Below are positions 16,154 through 24,894 of a stretch of 64,000 nt of DNA, piece by piece. A program made the position numbers and the translations under genes. Source of the DNA: Trichormus variabilis 0441 (GTDB lineage: Bacteria > Cyanobacteriota > Cyanobacteriia > Cyanobacteriales > Nostocaceae); contig NZ_CP047242.1 in assembly GCF_009856605.1 (NCBI RefSeq), positions 2,734,001 to 2,798,000 of the forward strand. The letters are read 5' to 3'. The notes under the pieces were generated by a model, which made no database searches, had not been told where the DNA came from, and worked only from the letters and a program-made list of their open reading frames with translations. Within the stretch, counting starts at the first letter, position 1. Every line of letters begins with the position of its first letter.

Positions 16154-17134
16154 CGCAATCACTCCCTTTACCGCTACCGCATATAAATGCTGTTAACAAT
16201 CTAAAAAGAATCTTAAATTATAAAATCTAAAGAAAACCTTAAATATTACAAATATTTACTAATTAGATGTAAATCTAAATGAAAGCTTAAATATCGTTAT
16301 TAAATCGGGGTCAGCTATTATATAGACCCCAAACATAAAATCTTTCGGGGGTTAACTTCTGTGTAAATAGAAGTTAACCCCTTATTAATACTCAGTTCAG
16401 AATATTTGTAATAGTGCTGTCTCAATACCCCTGATATTGCTTCACGCTATGAAACATTTAATGCTCACGAAGTCCATCGTTTGGCACGACGTTTAGTCTT
16501 GTTTGATTTATAACTAGTCAACTTTCCTTTGATGAAGAATGATATACCGCATAATTACTGAAGTTACTATCTCTGCTAATTACGTAAAGCTGATAAATAA
16601 TTTGCATAAAAAAATACAATTATTTTAATTAAATAAGTAATAATACACTAGCTTAGTGGTATTCTATTTTTCTAGATATTTCTTCGCTGTCAAAACTAAC
16701 TGACAGTATGTGTCCAAGTATAAATTAGGAAATTCCGTATAAATCGGAAAATAAAGTTAAGTATCTCAGCCTAAGTATTTATGGGTTGGCAAAATAGTGA
16801 TAATTTTACTTTGGGCATTTACTGATGAAATTTCTTGTGTATTTATGTAGCACTCACTAACGATTCGATCTCGCTGAGTTATGTACATATACGGTACTGT
16901 TGTCTGGATGAAGGTCTACATTTTGATCTAAAAAATCTCAGTCAGGTTAGTTTATTAGGTTCTCAGTGAAATTCTTTAAAAATAGATGAGTTTAATAAGA
17001 CAAATGACACCTTTGTCTTAGTAGTGAGCCAAAAGCTATGTATAAATTAAATGAAAAACTTTAAATTGTACCTTTGTAGTAAAAACTTACTAAAGCTGGC
17101 TTAAGCATAGATAAATTAGTTAACTGAATTAGAA
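16154..17134. other. Long non-coding region upstream of the exporter, with two hairpins
   Basis: A 16307-16330 hairpin (GGGGTC/GACCCC) is followed directly by a second at 16348-16381 (GGGGTTAACTTCT/AGAAGTTAACCCC, perfect 13 bp). Neither is followed by a clear T-run. The remaining 750 bp are AT-rich without a credible ORF and end at the exporter start codon, so a long 5' leader or distant promoter is possible. Confidence 0.55.
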
Positions 17135-20100
17135 ATGACTTATATTAAGAGCGCTTTTCAAGAATTTCTTGTCACCATTGAGGGTTTTGACCAGTTACCA
17201 AGTGAGGAACTGACTCAAATCCTCGATAATCTACAGCCATTTCGCTATCGCATTGGTCAAAAAATTATTGGCAAAGAAAGAACACCCGAACGAGTAACAA
17301 TTATTTATGAAGGTCAAGTGCGGCTGTTGGGATTTGATCCGCAAACGCAAGTTCCGACAACCCTCAAGTTGATGAAACCAGGGGAAATCATTGGCGAAAT
17401 TGGGTTATTGCGGGATGTGGCTTGTGAAACTGCGATCGCCTCTGCCGATGAAGTGATAGGCTTAACCTTAAATGCCACAGACTACCTACGTTTGTTGGAG
17501 TCATACCCAGGTTTTGCTCACGCACGCCAAAACCAAAGTTACATCATTGAGGTTTTCGATGTTCTGAGTTCCCAGTTAGCTAACCAAGCTAACGTGATTA
17601 GTAACCTTGATGAACTGGCTGCACAAGCTCTAGAAAATGCCAAAATAGATTACCTTCCACCAGGGAGAAATTTCTTCCATCAATTAGATAGTGAAAGCAT
17701 TTGGTTTGTTAGTGGCGGAACAGTCACAAATTACCCCATAGGTTCTCGCCTAGAACCTAGTGATGGAAATCGGGTAATTGAAGTCCAGGGAGAAAGTCCG
17801 GCGCGGTTAGTTGGTTTAGAGCCTTTAGATTTATTGTTTTTAGAGAACGATTATCACCAAGGTGGAGAACTTACCGTCTATGATAGTTCACCCAAAATTA
17901 CAGAAGCTTTAGATATTCCCTATGCTAGCGAAGAAGAACTTTCGCAATCAAGTTCTGTTCCCAGCAATGCTAAACCAAGACAAAAATTCCCCTTTGTTCG
18001 GGGTAAAGGTGAACTAAATTCTACCTTTGCCTGTTTTCAAATGCTCACCAAGCACCTACAAATTCCCTTCCGCAAAGAAGTAGTGCGGCGCATTTTAAAT
18101 GAGCAAATGAAGCGTCAAGGAACCATCTCCTTCCCCGCTTGCGCTTACCTCTCCGAGTTAATTGGACTCAAAGCCAATCTAGTTGATTTACCGGCGGCGG
18201 CTATTACCCGTGTTCCTACCCCGGCCTTAGTCCGTTATGGTGATGGTTATGCGGTTTTGTATGCGGCGGATGCCAATAATGTAGTTTTAGGTGTACCGTC
18301 CCAAGGGATAGTACGCTGCAAACCCGCACAGATACTTGAGCATTTAAATATTGTCGAAGACAGTTATCCCCCACAAATTAGGGTATTGCTGCTGTCTGCT
18401 ACCAAAGAAACGCCACAAGAACGCTTTGGTTTACGTTGGTTCATACCTTACTTATCCCGCTACCGCCGAGTTCTGATTGAAGTTTTTATCGCTTCTTTCT
18501 TTGTGCAGTTAGCGGCCTTAGCCAATCCTTTGGTTATTCAGCTCATCATTGATAAAGTCATCGTCCAAAACAGTATTAGCACCCTGAATGTTTTGGGAGT
18601 TTTGCTGTTAGCCGTTGGGGTATTTGAAGCAGTTCTCACCACCTTAAGGACTTACTTATTTGTCGATACTACCAACCGTATCGATATGGGTTTGGGTTCA
18701 GAAATTATTGACCACCTATTACGGCTACCACTGCGCTACTTTGAAAAGCGTCCAGTGGGTGAACTGGCTACCCGCATCAACGAATTAGAAAATATTCGGC
18801 AGTTTCTCACTGGGACAGCGTTGACAGTAGGTTTAGATGCGGTCTTTTCCGTAGTTTATATCATTGTCATGCTGTTTTATAGCTGGCAACTTACCTTAGT
18901 TGGTTTAGGAACGATTCCCATATTTATCGTTATCACCTTAATTGCATCGCCTACGGTGAGTAGACAGTTACGTTCCAAAGCCGAACGCAACTCAGAAACC
19001 CAATCCTATTTAGTTGAGGTGATGTCTGGGATTCAAACAGTGAAGGCGCAAAATATCGAATTGCGATCGCGCTTTTCCTGGCAAGAACGGTATGCTCGAT
19101 ATGTAGCAGCAGGGTTTAAAAATGTCATCACATCAACCCTCGCTAACTCTACCAGTCAATTTCTCAACAAACTCAGCAGTTTACTTGTGTTGTGGGTAGG
19201 TTCTTATTTGGTACTCCAAGGTGAATTAACTTTAGGGGAATTAATCGCCTTTAGAATTATCTCTGGTTACGTCACCAGTCCTATCTTACGCTTAGCTCAA
19301 CTCTGGCAAAGCTTCCAAGAAACAGCATTATCCCTAGAACGGTTGAGCGATATCGTTGATACGCCCCAAGAAGCCGAAATTGACCGCTACAATATTCCCT
19401 TACCGGAAATTCAAGGCTCTGTTAAATACGAGAATATTTCCTTTAGGTTTGCACCAAGCGGCCCTCTACAGCTATCCAACGTCAATTTAGAAATCCCCTC
19501 TGGGAAATTTATCGGTATTGTCGGACAAAGCGGCTCTGGTAAAAGTACGATGATGAAATTACTGCTGCGCTTGTACGACGTAGAGTCCGGCCGAATTTTA
19601 ATTGATGGTTACGATATTGCCAAAGTAGAACTATATTCATTACGTCGCCAAGTCGGTGTAGTACCCCAAGAAACCCTGTTATTTGACGGGACAGTGCAAG
19701 AAAATATTGCTCTGACAAATCCTGATGCTAGCACTGACGAAATTATCGAAGCGGCGCGAGTAGCAGCAGCCCATGAGTTTATTATGAGCTTACCCAACGG
19801 GTATAATACCCGCGTCGGCGAGCGTGGGGCTGGACTTTCTGGGGGACAAAGACAGAGAATAGCGATCGCCCGTTCTGTCCTCCAAAGACCTAAACTATTA
19901 GTATTAGACGAAGCTACCAGCGCTCTAGACTATCCTACAGAACGACAAGTTTGCCTCAACTTAGCTAAAGCCTTTCAAGGTAGCACAGTATTCTTCATCA
20001 CCCACCGCCTCAACACCGTCAGTCATGCAGACATGATTGTGGTCATGGACGCAGGGAAAGTTATAGAACAAGGAAGCCACCAAGAATTAATGGCGGCTAA

Positions 20101-20146
20101 AGGTCATTATTTTTACCTGTACCAACAACAGGAAGTAAATTTGTAA
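17135..20146 (+). CDS. ABC exporter with N-terminal cNMP-binding-like domain and degenerate C39-like domain
   Basis: 1003 residues, type I secretion permease/ATPase. Residues about 30-130 resemble a cyclic-nucleotide-binding domain (FRYRIGQKIIGKE, MKPGEIIGEIGLLRD, ETAIASADEVIGL). About 285-420 resemble a C39 peptidase domain, but the QxxxDCG catalytic motif is absent, so leader cleavage is unlikely and a cargo-docking role is the better guess. A six-helix membrane domain follows at about 440-710. The ATPase domain has Walker A GQSGSGKST, signature LSGGQRQRIAIARS, Walker B LLVLDEATSALD and the H-loop THRL. The HlyD adaptor starts 47 bp downstream. HetC-like exporters share this fold, but the domain order here differs. 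Confidence 0.9.
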   Translation: MTYIKSAFQEFLVTIEGFDQLPSEELTQILDNLQPFRYRIGQKIIGKERTPERVTIIYEGQVRLLGFDPQTQVPTTLKLMKPGEIIGEIGLLRDVACETAIASADEVIGLTLNATDYLRLLESYPGFAHARQNQSYIIEVFDVLSSQLANQANVISNLDELAAQALENAKIDYLPPGRNFFHQLDSESIWFVSGGTVTNYPIGSRLEPSDGNRVIEVQGESPARLVGLEPLDLLFLENDYHQGGELTVYDSSPKITEALDIPYASEEELSQSSSVPSNAKPRQKFPFVRGKGELNSTFACFQMLTKHLQIPFRKEVVRRILNEQMKRQGTISFPACAYLSELIGLKANLVDLPAAAITRVPTPALVRYGDGYAVLYAADANNVVLGVPSQGIVRCKPAQILEHLNIVEDSYPPQIRVLLLSATKETPQERFGLRWFIPYLSRYRRVLIEVFIASFFVQLAALANPLVIQLIIDKVIVQNSISTLNVLGVLLLAVGVFEAVLTTLRTYLFVDTTNRIDMGLGSEIIDHLLRLPLRYFEKRPVGELATRINELENIRQFLTGTALTVGLDAVFSVVYIIVMLFYSWQLTLVGLGTIPIFIVITLIASPTVSRQLRSKAERNSETQSYLVEVMSGIQTVKAQNIELRSRFSWQERYARYVAAGFKNVITSTLANSTSQFLNKLSSLLVLWVGSYLVLQGELTLGELIAFRIISGYVTSPILRLAQLWQSFQETALSLERLSDIVDTPQEAEIDRYNIPLPEIQGSVKYENISFRFAPSGPLQLSNVNLEIPSGKFIGIVGQSGSGKSTMMKLLLRLYDVESGRILIDGYDIAKVELYSLRRQVGVVPQETLLFDGTVQENIALTNPDASTDEIIEAARVAAAHEFIMSLPNGYNTRVGERGAGLSGGQRQRIAIARSVLQRPKLLVLDEATSALDYPTERQVCLNLAKAFQGSTVFFITHRLNTVSHADMIVVMDAGKVIEQGSHQELMAAKGHYFYLYQQQEVNL

Positions 20147-20193
20147 TTGGTTATTCCCAGTCCCCAATCCCCATTCCCTTCTTCAAAACTACT

Positions 20194-21765
20194 ATGACTC
20201 AACTCAATAGCGATCGCCGTAACGGTAATAATAGTAATGGGAAGCAAAATAAGATTATCAAAATTGATGATCAAGCTTCACCACAGGCAAGCAAAGCTTT
20301 AGTTAAATTTAATCAAAACGACTTTGAGCAATCTGTTGTACTGCGCCAATCTCCTCTTTGGTCACGCACAATTATGCTCACCCTGATAGGGTTAGCTTGT
20401 GTAGGTATTGGTTGGGCATATTTTGCCAAAATCGAACAGGTAGTACCAGCTACTGGTCAACTGAAACCAGAAGGTACAGTGAAAGAAGTACAAGCACCAG
20501 TTAATGGTGTAGTGAGAGAAGTTTTTGTTAAAAATGGAGAGACAGTTAATAAAGGTGATCTACTATTAACCTTTGATCAAGTTACCACCGTCGCCCAGTT
20601 AAATTCATTAGAAAAAGTTAGACGTGCCTTAACTCAAGAAAATCAGACATATCGCCGCTTGATGAGATCAACAGGTGGCATTGCTTCTGAACTAGAATTT
20701 GTTCGTAGTCGGTTACCACAAGAAGCAGCTTTTCTGTTGAGAAATCGTGCAGCGCTAGTTGCAGAAAATGAATTGCTACGTACTCAATTAAATAATGCTA
20801 CCACGGGTATAGGTTTAGATAGTGACGAACAAAAACAGCTAAAAGTTGCCAAAACTGAATTAGAGTCTCGTGCAGCCGCCGCAGGACTGGAAGTTTCCAA
20901 AATTGAAAGACAACTAACTCAAACAACGGTAAAACTCCAAGATACTCAATCTAGCTTGGCAATCCAACAACAGATTTTAGATAAGATTAAAATCTTAGCA
21001 GAAGAAGGTGGTATTTCTCAGCTACAGTATCTCAATCAACAACAGCAGGTACAGACTACAGCAGCAGAAGTTGCCCAATTAGTTGAAGAACAGAAACGCC
21101 TGCAATTTGATATTGAAAAAAACCAGCAGCAAGTTACTAATACTGTCGCTACTACTGATAAAAATATTTTAGAGAAAATTGCTGATAACAAAAAACGCAT
21201 TGCAGAAATTGATAGTCAATTCATGAGAATTGTCCTAGATAATGAACGTAATTTAGCCGATATCACAAGCAGAATTTCTCAAGCTCAACAGGAACTTAAA
21301 TACCAAGAATTACGCGCGCCTGTAGCTGGTACAGTCTTTGATTTGAAAGCAAATAATACTGGATTTGTGGCAAATCCTACACAAAAATTATTGCAAATCG
21401 TCCCTAATGAAAACTTTATTGCTGAGGTTTTCATCACCAATAAAGATATTGGTTTTGTCCGCAAAGGAATGAAAGTAGATGTCAGAATTGACTCTTTTCC
21501 TTTCAGCCAGTTTGGTGATATCAAAGGTGCAATAATTGATATTGGCTCAGATGCGTTGCCACCAGACGAAATATATAAGTTTTATCGCTTCCCTGCCAGA
21601 ATTAAACTAAATCAACAATACTTACAAATTCAAGATAAGCAGATTTCCTTGCAGTCGGGTATGTCAATCAGCGCTAATATCAAAGTTAGGGAAGAACGCA
21701 CAGTCATGAGTCTGTTTACGGAAATGTTTACCAATCAAGTTGATAGTTTAAAACAGGTGCGTTAA
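20194..21765 (+). CDS. HlyD-family secretion adaptor (membrane fusion protein)
   Basis: 523 residues. Periplasmic adaptor of a type I secretion system. A cytoplasmic N-terminus of about 60 residues precedes one membrane helix (IMLTLIGLACVGIGWAYFA). A first biotinyl-lipoyl half follows (KEVQAPVNGVVREVFVKNGE), then a long coiled coil (about residues 130-365, rich in Glu, Gln and Leu), then the second lipoyl half (YQELRAPVAGTVFDLKANN) and a beta-barrel region near 400-500. It forms an operon with the preceding exporter; the spacer holds CCCAGTC/CCCAATC heptamers. No TolC-type outer-membrane partner is present nearby. Confidence 0.92.
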   Translation: MTQLNSDRRNGNNSNGKQNKIIKIDDQASPQASKALVKFNQNDFEQSVVLRQSPLWSRTIMLTLIGLACVGIGWAYFAKIEQVVPATGQLKPEGTVKEVQAPVNGVVREVFVKNGETVNKGDLLLTFDQVTTVAQLNSLEKVRRALTQENQTYRRLMRSTGGIASELEFVRSRLPQEAAFLLRNRAALVAENELLRTQLNNATTGIGLDSDEQKQLKVAKTELESRAAAAGLEVSKIERQLTQTTVKLQDTQSSLAIQQQILDKIKILAEEGGISQLQYLNQQQQVQTTAAEVAQLVEEQKRLQFDIEKNQQQVTNTVATTDKNILEKIADNKKRIAEIDSQFMRIVLDNERNLADITSRISQAQQELKYQELRAPVAGTVFDLKANNTGFVANPTQKLLQIVPNENFIAEVFITNKDIGFVRKGMKVDVRIDSFPFSQFGDIKGAIIDIGSDALPPDEIYKFYRFPARIKLNQQYLQIQDKQISLQSGMSISANIKVREERTVMSLFTEMFTNQVDSLKQVR

Positions 21766-21840
21766 ATAGTTCAGATGTCAGGCATTTAACTTACACATAT
21801 TTTCGTGTTGGCAGTTGACAGTTGACCCTTATGCTGTATG

Positions 21841-21918
21841 GGCTTTCCTAATTTTGAATTTTGTTGGCACAGCCTTGCCGTAGGCTATTTTGAATTTTGA
21901 ATTTTGAATTTTGAATTG
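21841..21918. repeat. TTTTGAA heptamer cluster
   Basis: Heptamers ATTTTGA/TTTTGAA flank a short core with CTTGCCGTAGGCTATT. The downstream arm has four nearly perfect units. It fills the spacer between the HlyD gene and the DUF427 gene. Confidence 0.7.
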
Positions 21919-21928
21919 ACATAAGCTG

Positions 21929-22423
21929 ATGTACCCTCAACGTATTGAACCTCAACCGGGACAAGAATCTGTTTGGGACTATCCTCGTCCCCCTCGCTTG
22001 GAGGACACAAGCAAACATATTCAGATAATTTTTAATGGGGTAATCATCGCCGATACCCAAAATGCCAAGCGTGTTTTAGAAACAAGCCATCCGCCTTCCT
22101 ATTACATTCCTCCAGGGGATATCAAAATGGAACACCTCATCCCTACACCACAATCGAGTTTTTGTGAGTGGAAAGGATTAGCCGGCTACTATACCATCCG
22201 TGTGGGGGATAAAGAAGTGCAAAATGCAGCCTGGTTCTACCCCAATCCGACAACAGCATTTGCATCGCTGCGAGATCATGTCGCATTCTATGCCCACCTT
22301 ATGGATGCTTGCTATGTTGATGGTGATCAGGTGGAACCACAACCGGGGAATTTTTATGGTGGTTGGATCACGAAAGATGTTGTCGGCCCCTTTAAGGGTA
22401 TCCCTGGTAGTTGGGGATGGTGA
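21929..22423 (+). CDS. DUF427 family protein
   Basis: 164 residues. Contains the DUF427 fold with RVLETSHPPSYYIPPGDIK and the WKGLAGYYTIRVGDKEVQNAAWFYPNP block, which are the family's conserved features. Function is not established for the family. Soluble, no signal peptide. The ATG at 21929 is the first in frame. It ends 8 bp from the convergent kdpD stop, so the two transcripts must overlap or share a terminator. Confidence 0.9.
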   Translation: MYPQRIEPQPGQESVWDYPRPPRLEDTSKHIQIIFNGVIIADTQNAKRVLETSHPPSYYIPPGDIKMEHLIPTPQSSFCEWKGLAGYYTIRVGDKEVQNAAWFYPNPTTAFASLRDHVAFYAHLMDACYVDGDQVEPQPGNFYGGWITKDVVGPFKGIPGSWGW

Positions 22424-22431
22424 AACGTTTT

Positions 22432-23565
22432 TTAGCGCCTGGCTGAAGGTGTTTTTTCAGTAGCAATGATGTGTAAATCGATGTTTTTTAGCAAGCGGAC
22501 TAACTTGTGAGTTAAAGAACCTTTGAGGAGAATTTGCCAGCGCGATCGCTGACTTTCACCGATGACGATTTGTGTAATCCGATATTGTTCTGCGACCTGG
22601 GCGATCGCTGTACCAATATCACCACTAGTTACGCGAATAAAAGTACCTGCGAATTCTTTACACAATTTCTCACAAGTGTCGATGTGCAGGCTTTCTTCTT
22701 TGGTGAGGAAGTGTTCAGGATTAGCAACAAATACTACATATAAGGGTGCATTCATGTAGTTAGCAAGTCTTGCACCTCGACGCAACAGTTGTAAGGATTG
22801 GGGATAGGTAGAGACGCACACTAAAACTCGTTCGTGAATATTACAGAATTGACCATTGGGCGTAGTGGCGTTTACCCCAGGTATCGCTTCTTCTTCTACA
22901 TTGTCTGCTACTTCCCGCAAAGCCAATTCCCGCAAAGCAATGAGGTTACGACGTTGAAAAAAGTTATCTAGGGACTGTTGAATTTTTTGTGGTGCGTAAA
23001 TTTTCCCTTCTATTAACCTTTCTTGTAAGGTTTCCGGTGTAACGTCTACAACCACAACTTCATCGGCTTCTTTCAGAATCCTGTCAGGTACACGCTCTCT
23101 GACAACCACACTAGTAATTTTCGCTACCACATCATTGAGACTTTCCAAATGCTGCACATTCATGGTGGAATAGACATCAATACCTGCGGCTAAGATTATT
23201 TCTACATCTTCGTAGCGTTTTTCTCGTGGTGAGCCGGGGACGTTTGTGTGAGCTAGTTCATCAACTAATACTAACTGGGGTATAGACCCGTAGCGGCTTG
23301 TCGATAGACATCGCTTTAAAATAGCGTCCGTATCCATTTCAGTTAGTATTAATCCCCCTCTGGCTATTTGCTGACGTGGAATAATTTCTAGCCCTGCGGC
23401 TTTATCAGCTGTCTCTTTGCGTCCGTGAGTTTCCAATACACCAATAACAACATCAGTTCCCTCTTGTTTAAGAGCCTGTGCTTCTTCCAGCATCCGGTAA
23501 GTTTTCCCTACACCCGGAGCCATACCAATAAAAATTTTATGTTTGCCCCGTTTTACTGGATACAT
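22432..23565 (-). CDS. kdpD: KdpD N-terminal-type protein without a kinase domain
   Basis: 377 residues, corresponding to the cytoplasmic N-terminal part of the potassium sensor KdpD. Residues 14-22 form a Walker A (GMAPGVGKT); the KdpD domain continues through LVDELAHTNVPGS and YSTMNVQHLESLNDVV. From about residue 240 there is a universal-stress-protein domain (RVLVCVSTYPQS, TQIVIGESQRSRW). There is no membrane anchor, His-box or ATPase domain, against about 895 residues in E. coli KdpD. A truncated KdpD encoded at the end of kdpABGCD is known from Anabaena. It follows kdpC by 69 bp in the same orientation. Confidence 0.93.
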   Translation of the reverse strand: MYPVKRGKHKIFIGMAPGVGKTYRMLEEAQALKQEGTDVVIGVLETHGRKETADKAAGLEIIPRQQIARGGLILTEMDTDAILKRCLSTSRYGSIPQLVLVDELAHTNVPGSPREKRYEDVEIILAAGIDVYSTMNVQHLESLNDVVAKITSVVVRERVPDRILKEADEVVVVDVTPETLQERLIEGKIYAPQKIQQSLDNFFQRRNLIALRELALREVADNVEEEAIPGVNATTPNGQFCNIHERVLVCVSTYPQSLQLLRRGARLANYMNAPLYVVFVANPEHFLTKEESLHIDTCEKLCKEFAGTFIRVTSGDIGTAIAQVAEQYRITQIVIGESQRSRWQILLKGSLTHKLVRLLKNIDLHIIATEKTPSARR

Positions 23566-23634
23566 AGGAATTGGTCAATAGTTAAAATTTCAAAGTTAAC
23601 CGTCAACAGTTAACAGTGCAAACTCCCAATCTTA

Positions 23635-24234
23635 TCAGTTTTGTTGACGATTAATATCTTGCAAATCGAGAGCATAATTTAATCGCAGAACATTAACTCC
23701 TGGTTCACCAAAAATTCCTAAAAATCTACCATCAGTGAACTTATTAATTGCTAGCATAATTTCATCTGGTTGAACACCACGGGCGCGAGCAACTCTCTCT
23801 AACTGTTGTCTTGCAGCTTGAACAGAAATATGGGGATCTAAGCCTGAACCAGAACTATAGATTAAATCGGCAATAGGTTGAATATTATCATCGCGGAGTT
23901 GATTTGCTTCCTCTATGATGCGCTCAAGTAATGCAGGGTTACTAGGAGCTAGATTGCTACCACCAGATATACCTGTTGGCTTGGCTTTTCTGCCTTGACT
24001 ATATCTAACTGCGCTAGGACGACTGTGAAAATATTTTTCGGAAGTGAATACTTGACTAATTAAGCTGGAACCTATTGGTGTTCCTTCGATATTTTCCATA
24101 ATGCTACCGTTAGCTTGGCTGGGAAATAAACCCTGACCAACTACCAAAATAGCTAGAGGATAAATAATGGCTGTCACCAACCAAAAGATTAGAGTAATAC
24201 GAATTGCTCTCAAAATTTCTCGAATAAAAGACAT
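23635..24234 (-). CDS. kdpC: Potassium-transporting ATPase subunit C
   Basis: 199 residues. One N-terminal membrane helix ([20 protein letters not shown]) and a periplasmic domain; stabilises the KdpFABC complex and assists the pump. Family blocks GSSLISQVFTSEKYFHSRPSA, SGSGLDPHISVQAA and RARGVQPDEIMLAINKFTDGR (in parts) are clear. The ATG at 24234 (MSFIREIL) is chosen; an upstream ATG at 24255 would add residues encoded by TTCAAAA heptamers. Lies between kdpG and kdpD in the operon. Confidence 0.95.
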   Translation of the reverse strand: MSFIREILRAIRITLIFWLVTAIIYPLAILVVGQGLFPSQANGSIMENIEGTPIGSSLISQVFTSEKYFHSRPSAVRYSQGRKAKPTGISGGSNLAPSNPALLERIIEEANQLRDDNIQPIADLIYSSGSGLDPHISVQAARQQLERVARARGVQPDEIMLAINKFTDGRFLGIFGEPGVNVLRLNYALDLQDINRQQN

Positions 24235-24513
24235 ATTAATCAGTTCAAAATTCAAAATTCAAAGTTCAAAATGAAAGATAGTTACCCAAAGTTCCACTCG
24301 GTTTTAGGGACTTCTAAGTCAAAAAATGTTCTATTGGGATTGTTGACCGTTGACGGTTCACCGTTAACAGGTAACGGTCAACAACTTTAAACAGAATAAT
24401 TTCTTTTTTGGATTTCCCTTAAACCCAAATTTCCTCATAACATTTTTCCGTTACTATCAGAATTCAATTTCAGATTTTGTAGGTGTAGATTTACCCCAGC
24501 TTTGTTGCCATTA
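24235..24513. repeat. kdpG-kdpC spacer with heptamers and GTTAAC-type repeats
   Basis: TTCAAAA heptamers at 24243-24270 are followed by several alternating GTTGACCGTTGACGG and ACCGTTAACAGGTAACGG units around 24340-24385, which can pair into a compact hairpin. Such a structure inside an operon could influence kdpC/kdpD expression. Confidence 0.6.
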
Positions 24514-24810
24514 TTAAAATCGCTCTGGTTGAAAAACGACGACAAATAAGTAAATAACAAGTCCGGCAATCACCGCGCCTAAAATACCAAAAGCCCAGCC
24601 GGAGTTTTGATTTAGTGTAATACTGGTAGCTGCATAGACTCTGGGGTTAATGATGAGATGGCAACATAAAATAAGAGCGATCGCTAATGTTAGCCGTTGT
24701 TTTGGCGATCGTGACCAAATATAGGCGATCGCCTCCGTAAAGTCTGCGGTGATTGCCTGTATCAAATCCATAATGAAAAACTTGTCATATCTATCAATTC
24801 CTTTTTTCAT
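24514..24810 (-). CDS. kdpG: KdpG/KdpF-like small membrane subunit
   Basis: 98 residues encoded between kdpB and kdpC. The C-terminal 30 residues (WAFGILGAVIAGLVIYLFVV plus a final FQPERF) match KdpF, the tiny subunit that stabilises the Kdp pump. Ahead of this is a second hydrophobic segment (LTLAIALILCCHLIINPRVYA) absent from E. coli KdpF. In Anabaena kdp operons the gene at this place has been called kdpG. ATG at 24810 is used; ATG 24771 is an alternative start. The extended N-terminus may be a cyanobacterial addition. Confidence 0.8.
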   Translation of the reverse strand: MKKGIDRYDKFFIMDLIQAITADFTEAIAYIWSRSPKQRLTLAIALILCCHLIINPRVYAATSITLNQNSGWAFGILGAVIAGLVIYLFVVVFQPERF

Positions 24811-24847
24811 ACTTTTTCTTATACACCCGCTTAAATTATTATTTAGT

Positions 24848-24873
24848 TAGAGACGCGATTAATCGCGTCTGTA
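24848..24873. repeat. GTAGAGACG-family palindrome in the kdpB-kdpG spacer
   Basis: TAGAGACGCGATT and AATCGCGTCTGTA are inverted halves with one mismatch. It is placed between kdpB and kdpG, inside the operon. Confidence 0.75.
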
Positions 24874-24894
24874 CAATTGTCTCGAATCATTTTT

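Noticed and set aside
16438..16510. Open stretch reading SRYETFNAHEVHRLARRL
   Set aside because: No start codon after the preceding stop and only about 25 codons; could be a gene remnant but is not supportable.
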